In this document: one piece after another, positions 11,801-21,603 of the stretch
Layout of the letters: each line of letters opens with the position of its first letter
Numbering within the stretch: position 1 is the stretch's first letter
Source: Trichoplusia ni
Lineage: Eukaryota > Arthropoda > Insecta > Lepidoptera > Noctuidae
Length of the DNA: 64,000 bases
Reading direction: 5' to 3'
Assembly: GCF_003590095.1 (NCBI RefSeq)
Contig: NC_039494.1
Location: 992,001 to 1,056,000, forward strand
Notes under the pieces: generated by a model
Database searches by the model: none
Seen by the model: the letters and a program-made list of their open reading frames with translations, nothing else
Told to the model about the DNA's origin: nothing
Program-made: the position numbers and the translations under genes

Positions 11801-12549
11801 TGAATTCAGTTTAAATCAAGAATTCAACAAAAAATTGGTGTAGGTTTTATAAAATACACTTTAGAGGAAAATGTGTATAACAGCTGTTAGCACACAAAAT
11901 GTTGCAATCATAAGCTAAGAATTTGTGAGGCTATATGCAAATAAGACATAATTCTATTTAATTTTTATAAGCATTAATTAAATAAGTAAAATATACATAC
12001 CTGAAGCACACCCACACAAAACTCCATAACAAGATACATCTTCTGTTTTTCATCATTATACATAACATCGACTAGTTCTATCACATTTTTGTGTCTAAGT
12101 ATTCGGAGCAATTGTATTTCTCTCTGTACATTTTGTTCACCATTTGGTATTCTTCTTAATTTTCTCTTTTTCAATATTTTTACAGCTCGTCTACAGAGGG
12201 TCTCCGAATCTAGCATCTCCTTAACTTTACCATATGAACCCTCTCCTAACACATCTCCCATTACATACTTTCCTACCATTTTGCATTTTTTCTTCTTGCT
12301 TCTGTATATTATATCGGCACTATCGACTCTATGAAAACATAGATTAGTTTGGTCGTCTAAATTAAGATCTAATTCATCTATTTGATCATTGTCTAGCCAT
12401 GTCACGGAGTGAGGCTCGGGACTACCGTCCAACATAAAGTTCTCATCGCTTTCTTGTGGTGCTATAATAGTTGATACCTCATATTCCTCATTGTCCACGT
12501 CTGGAAGACTTTCACTACTGCTGATTTTCCTACACATTCTTGGATCCAT
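5839..12549 (-). CDS. Lkb1: Serine/threonine kinase LKB1 (STK11), 6 coding exons
   Basis: Master kinase that phosphorylates the activation loop of AMPK-family kinases with STRAD and MO25; roles in energy sensing and polarity. Coding exons: 12549-12001, 11317-11132, 10531-10395, 9140-8952, 7412-7252 and 5960-5839. All junctions are GT-AG and in phase, giving 447 residues (human 433). The acidic N-terminus (1-90) precedes the kinase domain (about 95-355): glycine loop GEGSYGKV, catalytic Lys in AVK (124), HKDIKPGN (Asp222), DFGVAE (Asp240, at an exon end). Exon 3 has the LKB1-typical QGSPAFQPPEIANG followed by VDIWSSGVTL. The C-terminal part has TVIPYL, as in human TVVPYL, then a basic RRKRRWHSSC segment ending R-L-P-S-C-R-L-T, which aligns with human R-L-S-A-C-K-Q-Q and leaves a CAAX-like CRLT. 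The start is the first ATG of the open exon; a 5' UTR acceptor just upstream (TTTTGATAG) is possible. Exons 4-6 are far richer in GC than exons 1-3. Confidence 0.95.
5961..7251 (-). other. LKB1 intron 5
   Basis: Bounded by the donor GTTAGC after 7252 and the acceptor TGTTGCAG before 5960. The interior is AT-rich, with no recognisable gene or repeat. A small GC patch at about 6530-6560 (CGCGAGCGCGCACGTGG) contains a CACGTG. Confidence 0.7.
7413..8951 (-). other. LKB1 intron 4
   Basis: Donor GTATGT at 8951, acceptor TTGCTGCAG at 7413. No gene or repeat recognised inside; short reading frames here lack family features. Confidence 0.7.
9255..9369. repeat. Foldback element in LKB1 intron 3
   Basis: Two perfect inverted-repeat pairs: GCGGATTTCGCTGTA (9255-9269) with its complement at 9334-9348, and GTGGGTAGA (9273-9281) with its complement at 9361-9369. 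The pairs cross rather than nest, as expected from inverted copies of a repeat whose two blocks are in different order. Probably a degraded MITE. Confidence 0.6.
11133..12000 (-). other. LKB1 introns 1-3, general content
   Basis: Intron 1 (12000-11318), intron 2 (11131-10532) and intron 3 (10394-9141) are AT-rich and carry no recognisable gene. Except for the foldback in intron 3, no repeat was recognised in them. Confidence 0.6.
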
Positions 12550-13568
12550 TATCTATCAAAACAACACATTTGTAAATCTATGCGTACTGCAAGGCCTTTT
12601 GTCATGAGATCATGAAGGCAATATCAAAATAAATTTACTTATTTAAATTACACATATCTCAAAATTTTCACAATTGATGTGGACAAATACCCATATAAAA
12701 ATTATACTCTTTTTATTTGTGTGTAACAAAATAGGATGGTAAATAAATTTATGAACGATCGCGCAAATGCTCCATTAGACAAGAAGTCTAGAACCACAGA
12801 TAACACCACTTTTGTTTGTGGAATTTTGTTGAACTTTGCAGTTCACATAATGTTGCCACACCTAAGAAAAAATTTAGTCGATTTTTGAAAAAAAATAGAA
12901 TAAAAACAATTTATATAAAATGAAAGTAATCCTGTTGTGACGAAGAAAACTGGTATATTTTTAAAAACTTTTGTTGGCTATTGACCACCAGGCTCCAGAG
13001 ACCAGGAATTGAGCGAAGAACAGTAGAGTTTATAAATACATATTCTTACATATTGAAAAAGTTTATTATAACCATAATATATATTTAAATATTAAAAAAT
13101 ATTTTCTAAAATAATCATATTATCAAATAATCATTGTATCATCTCTTTGATTATTACCTCTGTGGTAAAAGAATTACCGATACCAAATGCTGGCCGGATC
13201 ACAATTACGTCGCATCGCGCGGTCTATTTAACTTTGGAAATATCGGAAATTTGTCTAATTTAATAAAATAACTTCGTTTGTCATCAGTAGTTTAAAGTAC
13301 GTTTGTTTCAAACAACAGGAAATTAATTGAAATAATCGAAATGTAGGCACCGAGCGAAATGAAAGGTACGTGGGTTTTATTTGTATGCTAAGTTTGTATA
13401 TATAATTTATGATATGAGGTTTGAGTTTTGAGTTTATTTTAAAGGTAATTTAAATACCCAAGCTAGGATCACTAGTTGCTTAATGTTAACTATTTTACTT
13501 TCTGGTGTTATTTCAAGCTAGGAACAAATCATTTCGAATGAATGTAGGAAGGTAATAAAACAAAAATC
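12550..13568. promoter_or_regulatory. LKB1 upstream region
   Basis: About 1.1 kb separates the LKB1 start codon from the 3' end of the CRYL1 gene, so the LKB1 promoter must lie here unless a 5' exon is further away. No TATA box stands out on the minus strand. On the plus strand a TCATCAGTAG initiator-like match (about 13281-13290) is followed by an ATG and a GTACGT donor-like site near 13374, which could start a divergent transcript. Confidence 0.4.
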
Positions 13569-13574
13569 TTTATT
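13569..13574 (-). terminator. CRYL1 poly(A) signal
   Basis: AATAAA on the minus strand, 113 nt past the CRYL1 stop codon, a normal distance for a short 3' UTR. Confidence 0.6.
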
Positions 13575-13686
13575 TAAAAATATATTTGTGCGTAGGTAAT
13601 AAGTTAGCAATAAAACAGTCATATTTTGTAGGAATAAAATTTATCCGTTGCCTATATTTGAATGGGCACATTTGTATTTAGGTTGG

Positions 13687-16600
13687 TTAGTACTTATTCT
13701 TTTTCTCGTTCATTTCCTTCTTAAGAATTGCAAGACGAGTAAGGCAAGCATCACGCCAGGCCCGTCGCTCCTGCAATTTGTCCAAAGGAACCATATGGTT
13801 CAGTTGTTCACAAATGGTTCCAGCACTTGTGCTCGTCGTCATTCGTGGGATGTCGCCCATAGTGTTGCTGACGTTGTAAATAGTTTCGCCATATCTAAAA
13901 AAGAAGTGCCAGTAATAATAATCTCTCTTCACCAAAGTTAAAAAAATCTTACACAAAGTTCAAAAAAAAAATTGGAATGGGTATAAAATACCTGCAGCAC
14001 CGATCAACAGGACCCCCACCAATAACGTTACAAATATAGTCATATACTAATTAGACTTTGGTCTAGAGGTAAGGAAATTATGTACAAATATAATATGTAT
14101 AACTCTATTTTGAAGTAGTACTACTTCAAAGTGTAAGAAACTAGGAAATTACCGTTCGATATAATTCTTCATCCCTTCTGCGTTCAAGTGCGCAGTTTCC
14201 AGCGATCCAAGGAAAGCGTATCTCATTCCGAGGCCTTCGGATATGACCTTATCTATGTCTTCAACATTCACGACTTTGCTGTCCACAAGGCGCCATACTT
14301 CGTTCAGGATTGCGTACCTGTAGATCACATACAATGTAAATAATTATTTTCTGAATGGTGTTCGCTCATCTAGGTTTATGAGTTCCCATTATCCATTTCA
14401 TTAAGCGTATTTTTGTAGTTTATAAGGCATTGCAAATGGTCTAAGTAAACGCTTCTTTATATTCGATAAAGTATACAAAAATCTCAAAGTAAATTGCTTT
14501 TAAATTCCAGGCTTTGTATTCAAAGTATATTTGTTTATTGTCATTTTGCTCCTGTTTTGGATGAAAATCAGCCTTCTCAACAATTTACCAATAGGTTTTT
14601 ACTCACTGAATACGGTTTAGTACGAATCCATCAATCTCACGGCTGAGGGAGACAGGTTCTTGTCCAATTTCCAACATGATCTCCCTTGTCTTCGTAGCGA
14701 CATCTTTCCTGGTCCAGGGAGCAGGGACTATCTCAACAAGGGGCACGTAGTACGGTGGGTTAACTGGGTGGGATACAATAACCTGAAAACATAAACCTAC
14801 GATGTTGTATTACAAAATATAATAATCGACATGTGACATTTTTTAAATATTAATAACTATTAATAATTGAATTTCACTTTTGGAACAGTCTTGAAATTTA
14901 GGTATTGTATTAGCTGGAGCGTCTTCTTTAACCCAGTTTTTGACAAGTCTTTCAACCGTATGACTGAATATTACTGAATAAGCAAGCATTTATCGATCTC
15001 CTCCACCTAATTTCAATGAGTAAACTCAATTTCCCTTAGTGAAGCTAGTTGTAGAAATTGATTAGCCAGAATAGGGTTCGAACCCGGGTCGTCGCACTTG
15101 CGATAGCGACTTTGAGACTAGAAAATAAATATTTTAAAATGTAATAATAAATAAATAAAACTAACAAGGAAAAACTGTACCCATAAATGTCTGATATTCC
15201 TTAATTTTAGACGTGTCGATCAGTATTTTCACTTAAAATTTAATATTTTCCTGCATATGTTGAAGTCGCAAAAAATTATAATATATTTTATCCAATCAAT
15301 TACCTGTGCCTTATGTTTCATATGTTCAGAGAACAGTGAGGGAAGAGTGGTGCTGGTGGAACTCGACAAAATAGTGACGTCATCAACTACTTTATCCAAG
15401 TCGGAGTAAACCTTCTTTTTCAACTCAAGGCTTTCAGGTACACATTCTTGTACGAATACAGCGCCTTTAACGGCTGTTGCCAAATCTGTAGTTCCTGTAA
15501 ATTAAGTTTAACAATAAAATTTAGCTACTTTAAGTAGAGACCTTACGGTGCATAGTCTATTGCGATTTCTTTTTACCTTAAAAAAACGACTCCCGCAGTA
15601 AGGAATTTAATCCTTGTGTCGCGGGGGGTTTACAAACATACAATTCACATGCACAAAGACACCCAGACTCAGAACAAGCATTTGTGGATCACACAAATGC
15701 TTGTCCTACGCGGGGATCGAACCCGCGACACGTCGCGCGCAATGGGTTTGGTAAATTGATTTAGAATTGAGAAAATTGGTTAACTACAATTTGTTTTAAC
15801 AGATGTGTTCGTTTTATATGTAGTTAGTTAGTACTCTAGAAAAATATAGCAGTATGCTTGTTCTATTAACATTTTCTATGAATATTATTGTAGTTCTGGA
15901 TTGGATGTTATCTATAAACAATCGCGTCCTTATTTCCTTATCAAACACTTGAACTCTGCATAGGTTGGTACATAAAGTAGGAAATCGTAATAGTACAGTA
16001 GTTATAGGAAGTTTAATTACGCATTATTTATGAATAGTACGTAATTACACTGCATATCATATAATGATTTTATTGATGAAAGTGGAATAAACCGATCGCA
16101 TAGAACTGAGTTTATCAAAATCACACGACTCTTCTGCGCTAAACGCGTTGTATCTACCTAAATACCTATTATTTCACAATGCTTATCACTTAATTAAAGT
16201 AAACTAGGTACATTAAATAGAAAGGTTCTATCAGAATATCAAAACAAGTCTACTATCACATAAACAGTTTAGTTCAAACACGTGATAGGACTGCTTAGGT
16301 ACCATTGTGACATAATAATATCGTTGTTGTGTAAGTTAATTATGTAATTCGAATAACAAGAGATTGCACGTGTGAAAAAGCAGTAGATTTTTATCTAGAA
16401 CTAGTTGTCCTAGCGAACTTCGTACCGCCTAACAGGCGATGATAACAATGCAGACAAAAATACTTTTTTTGCAACTTTTAGATTATGTATCACCTTTTAA
16501 ACCACCCAATATTGGCCCTAGAGCAATTTTAATAGTTTCGTCCAAATACTTATTTTTACTCCGGTGGGCTTACATTCTACATAGACCAAATGCACAAACG

Positions 16601-18137
16601 GCGAGGTATATAAAAACCTAAACGTCAATGGTTGATTTCTTATAGCATTTAGGGTCCTCAATGTTGGACGATCACGAGCACGTGGCACTTTTAATAAGAC
16701 GACTAAGGTGTGGCAGATTGACTTTGAAAAGTGTAGCTTACCCTTGATGCACTTGTACTGTTGGTCAGCATTCAGTTTGCCGCGCAGCAAACCGTCTCTT
16801 TCCAGAGTCTTGAGCTGAACTTTGATGTCGTCAAGAGCATCACTGACTTGCTTCGGGACAATGTCGAATACTGTCACTTGGTATCCAACGGACGCGAAGA
16901 GCATAGCCCACGAACGACCAATAAGGCCACTGGAATAATCATATTAAGAAATATTAAATTCATCATATTAAAAAAAATATGATCTGCTTATAACATATTT
17001 GTAGATACCTACGTAGTCATAATTCAACCATGGAATGGAAGGATATTGTGGCAGAAGTTAAATATTACTTTATAATATTATTAATCTTTTTTTAATTATC
17101 ATCATTTATTTTCCATAAATGTTGTACCGAAGAGGTCTTAGAATAATGTCTCACACTAAGGAGTTAATGTAACATGCAAGTATTTATACTTTTAAGTAAG
17201 GTGACAGAGACCATCATCGGTAGATTCGGTAGGGATTCTCCAAAAGCATCAGATTATATCTTGTAAGTGTTTACAATTCTGGCTTCTGTGCCCAACAATA
17301 AATTCCCTATAATAAATTTCCAGTAGAGTGCCTATTTTCTAAACAAATATTTTATATTATATATATATGCTTATATTGATTCGTATTAACGCTAAGTACA
17401 ATCATTCATAAGTCTTGTATGTGATGTGGGTCAGCTGTGTAAATTACCATACAAGGCTTAACATGATTGAGCTCTTGTATTTTATAATTTAAAGAGTTAC
17501 GAGTCGAGTCTAGTTTTGTTTCTGATTTGATAAAGTAACATCCCTTACACCTAAATGTTAAACCAATCTGATTATACAATATATATAAACCCTTAAAGTG
17601 ACGATCTGAGTGAGTAGCAAGCATAATACTAAAACTTATTGCGACTTTAGGTAAGACACTAATATGTATTCACTGTTTTGTCTCGTACATTATTTGCATA
17701 ATATCTATTATTATGCAACATAATCACAGTTACTGTGAATATTAAAGATCCCGTCTGCGCCATGAAAATCAGACCAGCCTTTCTGGATAATTTGATATTT
17801 CCTAGGTAAATAATGACTATCTACCCCTCTCTATTAGAATACAATAAATATAATAGTGGACATAAAACATTATTGCCATTGACATTCATATAACACTTAC
17901 AAATTGAGACAAACAAATACAACAATACCACTTAAATTTATTCATGCAAAATAAGTATATCACGTAAAAGGACTATTTTCATTTTGTTTCAGTACTGATA
18001 ATTATGATATTTAAATACTATTTTGAACGGGCTATGCTTTGTGGTAAGGTACATTTTAAGCACTAGTACAAAATAACATAATAGATGCATTCTTACCTGC
18101 CGACAATGCCGACTTTTTCTGTTTTTACGGAGGCCAT
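13687..18137 (-). CDS. CRYL1: Lambda-crystallin homologue / L-gulonate 3-dehydrogenase, 6 exons
   Basis: NAD-dependent dehydrogenase of the 3-hydroxyacyl-CoA dehydrogenase superfamily. The vertebrate protein oxidises L-gulonate in the uronate cycle, and the insect enzyme is expected to be cytosolic. Coding exons: 18137-18097, 16929-16742, 15494-15304, 14782-14607, 14317-14153 and 13894-13687. The spliced frame is intact, 322 residues (human 319). The Rossmann glycine motif GIVGSGLIG is at residues 10-18 and is split by intron 1. VFDIVP follows as the end of strand beta-2. HPVNPPYYVPLVEIVPAPWT, beginning at His145, is the diagnostic stretch of the family. The C-terminal helical domain covers about 190-322, with GLGMRYAFLGSLETAHLN at its centre, and the protein ends in a lysine-rich tail. 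Intron 2 (between exons 2 and 3) carries a tRNA-derived SINE. The only start considered is ATG at 18137, since the next residues (ASVKTEKVGIVG) lead directly into the NAD fold. Confidence 0.96.
14109..14130. repeat. 22-bp perfect palindrome
   Basis: TTTGAAGTAGT followed directly by ACTACTTCAAA, with no spacer, in CRYL1 intron 5 about 20 nt past the exon 5 donor. It may be chance or a snapback remnant. Confidence 0.7.
15066..15118 (-). repeat. Possible SINE head fragment
   Basis: On the minus strand, CCCGGGTTCGAACCC matches a Pol III B box, preceded by a GTCGCTATCGCAAGTGCGACG block. No cloverleaf can be drawn, so this is read as a SINE or tRNA-like repeat fragment and not a tRNA gene. Confidence 0.4.
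15580..15756 (-). mobile_element. tRNA-derived SINE, truncated copy (CRYL1 intron 2)
   Basis: It shares with the copy at 20.4 kb the blocks AACGACTCCCGCA, TTGTGTCGCGGGGG, ACACCCAGACTC and GCGGGGATCGAACCCGCGACACG. The last is, on the minus strand, the B box GGTTCGATCC of a tRNA-like head. The A-box end seen in the 20.4-kb copy is missing here. Confidence 0.75.
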
Positions 18138-19709
18138 GGCGCTGTGAGTTCCTTGCAACACGATACGCGACTGGTGAATGACACAGACACGCGACGTTCA
18201 ATGCTTTAAACAAAACTAAACTAGTTATCTATCGGTATTACAAGGTTAAACAGTTATTAAGCACGTCACTATAAACATACCGAGAAAAATAAATAAATAG
18301 CCGTTATATAATGAGTGAACTAAGTAATCATATAAAAACACCACGAGAGAGCACGGAATAGTACCGATTTGTTTTGAATGTTTATGAAATGTTTATCACA
18401 TACCTAACGGGATTCTTATTCAATAAATTTTGTAAAACAAGCGTTTTTGAAATGAAATATGATCACAATGTTCAAACAACGAACCGTACTTGAGTGTTTA
18501 CTAAAATTTAGCTTTCAGGAAATTAACAATCACTAAGATTTTTTTTAAATAATTGATGCAAGAACTTTAATCAGGTAGTGTCATATAGGATAGAATAAAT
18601 AAAAGACCTTTGAACTAGGTTTCCTTCCTGTAACTCTGTAAATAACTAGCTACCTGTGGGACTACTCCAATGTATTTAAGTAATAATGTTTGGTTGTATT
18701 AATTGTGGATGTGAGACGCCGTGTAGGGCGCCGTCACGTTTCCGCAACTGCAATAATATTATTTTTAGTTTTTTTTTTGGTTCCAAAGATACCAAGATAA
18801 TATTAACTTTAGTATAACCGCTTCGAATTTTTAAAATCATGTCAATAAATAAATTCGCTGTAGCAGGTAAGGAAATCACGTTAAGGTCAATAACCTTACC
18901 TTCGTACGAAAATTATAAACGTTAAATGTAGGTACGCATTGTTCACAAACTGAACCAGGAATCTGTTAAATCCGAAGCCAATGTTTACAATTTCGCAGAA
19001 GATTTACCTTCTGTTGTAGAATTAATATAAAATCAAATACTCAGTAGGTACTCAAGGATCATAACATGGTTACACACCAACCTCGCTCCTCAACACCTTC
19101 ACATAATAAAAAATAACGCCATCTTTTGTCTATTCATGTGTAGTTAGTAGTAAATAATATACTCGTGAATGTCAAACAAGGACTTCGCCCCAAACCACGT
19201 GACTTTTATACCACCCAAACAACGCACAAACCTGCGGGTAATCAAATAATCAATCTGATACCTGGTCCACTCGAAATAGTTTTTTTGAGCTAGTTATTAC
19301 ACTTAATCAGAATCAAAATGAGACATGAATGATTTGGGTTAATATTTAAATTAACAATAACACATTTTGTTTTTACTAACCTGTCACTGAACTTTACCCA
19401 GGTATAGTTTTCTAGTCTAAATTGTTATCCCTGATAAAAATAATAAATAAAAGCGGTCCCACCAAAAAACGCCCTGGTTTAAAGTAACGTTATTTTTTAG
19501 ATTTAGCCCAACTTATACCAAGTAACATAAAATGTAGGTAGGTATATGTTATTTAAAATCTAAGTGATAAATCGTATCAACGGAGTTCAAATAATTAAAT
19601 GAACCCCGTTTAATCAGTGACCTTTATATCTCAATTGTCCGTTTATAATTGGTCATGCCACAGAGTTATCAGATTTGATTGTAAAAATATGTTTTGTCGA
19701 ACGGGAATA
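18138..19709. promoter_or_regulatory. CRYL1 upstream region
   Basis: Immediately 5' of the CRYL1 ATG (minus strand). The short leader is more GC-rich than its surroundings and is followed upstream by AT-rich DNA. No clear TATA box; a CCAGTCG initiator-like site lies about 30 nt upstream of the ATG. Nothing else recognisable up to the SINE fragment at 19.7 kb. Confidence 0.35.
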
Positions 19710-19855
19710 TTTTTAATCCTTGTGTCGCATTGGTTTTACAAACATTTAAGCCATATGCACAAAGTCACCCAGACTTAGGACAAGCATTCGTGGATCACGC
19801 AAATGCATGTCCAACATGGGGATCGAATTTGGGACAGGTTGCGTTCAATAATTTA
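19710..19855 (-). mobile_element. Degraded copy of the same SINE
   Basis: Contains diverged versions of the family blocks: AATCCTTGTGTCGCATTGG, CACCCAGACTTAGGACAAGCATTCGTGGATCAC and GGGGATCGAATTTGGGACAGG. The B-box region is mutated, so the copy is old. Confidence 0.6.
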
Positions 19856-20435
19856 GGATGTATGACCCACTAAGTACTAATAGTTTTGACGATCTCTCAT
19901 TTGACTTTAAAAACCCAAATTGAACTTTGTCCAGGTTCGTTAAAACGCTATAAATTTGGAACTAAAAATTATTTTGAACATCATCATCAATCATTTAATA
20001 TTGTATATAATCAAAGTACAAAGGCGATGACCTAGAGAGAAAGGCCGCATATTGCAGCGACTGCAAAATGTCGGATGATATTGATGTGACCGTGGCACCG
20101 GCCATGACCTTACTTCGCTTCAATGGTTTATTTATTGAAGAGTGCCTTATGGAAATTTGTCAACTAATGATTAGGTATATAGTACTGCTTTCCTACTTTC
20201 TTGTACTGATTGGGAGGGATTGGGATTGGGTAGGAATTTTCATAAGTTTTTAGGCAATAATTTATCTGTGGCTAGCTATTTATTCTATATTTACTATATT
20301 CTTTATTTTGTACAGTAATTTTTAGAAAAAAATATTATATAATAAAATATTAAATGTAATAATAGTAATTTTTCGAATGTCAGCGGAACCCAATTTAAAC
20401 CCAGTATCAGTATCATTTCATAACATTTACAATTT

Positions 20436-20638
20436 ATTAAAACGACTCCCGCATTAAGGAAATTAATATTTGTGTCGCGGGGGTTTTCACAAACTTACAA
20501 TTCACAAAGACACCCAGACTCGGGACAAGCATTCGTGGATTACACAAACGCTTATGCTACGCGGGGATCGAACCCGCGACACGACGTGCACTGTGGGTTT
20601 AGCGTGATGACCTCAACCATTCGGTTATCCGTGCTATA
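20436..20638 (-). mobile_element. tRNA-derived SINE, most complete copy
   Basis: Read on the minus strand, it begins GCACGGATAACCGAATGGTTG (tRNA 5' part and A-box region), then GTCGCGGGTTCGATCCCCGCG with an exact B box, followed by the SINE body ending near TTAAAACGACTCCCGC. The paired bases around the B box form a T-arm, but the acceptor stem is not closed by a 3' strand, as expected for a SINE. Three copies of this family lie within 5 kb, all in the same orientation. Confidence 0.8.
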
Positions 20639-20688
20639 CTCTCATTAAGATAATCAAATGATAAAGAGTTTCACTATATAAGTTATCG

Positions 20689-20928
20689 ACTAGATGTTGC
20701 GAGCGACTTTGTTCGTGTTGCTATGTAGATATTAATTAGAAAAAATTGAAATCGGATAAACAGTTGAAGAGGGCACGCACCTTCTCCCTTTTTTGATAGC
20801 ATGATAGCATATAGTCTTCCTCAATAAATGGACTACTAAAATATTTTTTCAAATCGGATCAGTAGTTCTTGAGATTAGCGCGTTCATACGAATAAATTCT
20901 TCAGATATATAACTTGAGTATAGATAAA
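20689..20928 (-). mobile_element. Helitron-like CTAGT element, copy 1
   Basis: Begins ACTAGATGTTGCGAGCGACTT and ends near GAGTATAGATA, the inverse of the copy at 53.6 kb. Shared inner blocks are AGTAGTTCTTGAGATTAGCGCGTTCA and TCAATAAATGGACTA. Quite diverged. Confidence 0.55.
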
Positions 20929-21472
20929 ATGTTACACAAAAATGACAAACTTTAAACGCTGCACATGTTTTATTAACAATCTCAGGTAAATTGAGAATTT
21001 ACATAGGCTATTGCTGAAAAATGTCATACATATAAACAAGTACTGAACTATATTAATGTGTTATCATTATTATCAGTATCATATTTATTGACATGGTCTC
21101 TATATCACGCCATAAATTGGCAAACTACAAACATGCATTGCTGTTAGTAAAATATGATTTATATATTATAATAATATAACACAGATATCAATCACACTCA
21201 GACAGTATATTTAAAGCAAATACTAATTAATAAAACTTACTACTATATATACCTAATGACAATTCCAAAGTTAAGTACGTGTATGATTTGCATTGCAAAC
21301 AAACTTGGAATTCATAAATAAAAATGTGTTATTCAAGTTATTTGAATTTAACGTTTTCTTATAACTAAAGATTTAGGATTTTAAATGTTTATTGTACATT
21401 ATGCATTCATCTCAAAAATGAGATTATGCTTTTTAAGTCTTCTTATAATAAGAGTAATTTCCGTCAATCCAA

Positions 21473-21478
21473 TTTATT
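21473..21478 (-). terminator. Candidate poly(A) signal of the yellow-family gene
   Basis: AATAAA on the minus strand, about 126 nt downstream of the stop codon at 21604. Confidence 0.5.
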
Positions 21479-21603
21479 ATTCCAAGTTAAAGCTGCGAAA
21501 TAGTTTCTTATCTTCATATTTCGTAAAAAAAACAGCTTTCTTAAAACTAACAGTTTTAATAAAATTATAATGTCATAGTCGTAAATTAATATTGAACTAC
21601 AAT

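Noticed and set aside
13648..13941. Plus-strand 97-codon frame with a hydrophobic start
   Set aside because: It is antisense to the last CRYL1 exon and its codon use mirrors that exon.
20560..20638. tRNA gene on the minus strand
   Set aside because: A and B boxes are present but no closed acceptor stem, and the sequence continues into a body shared with two other copies: a SINE.
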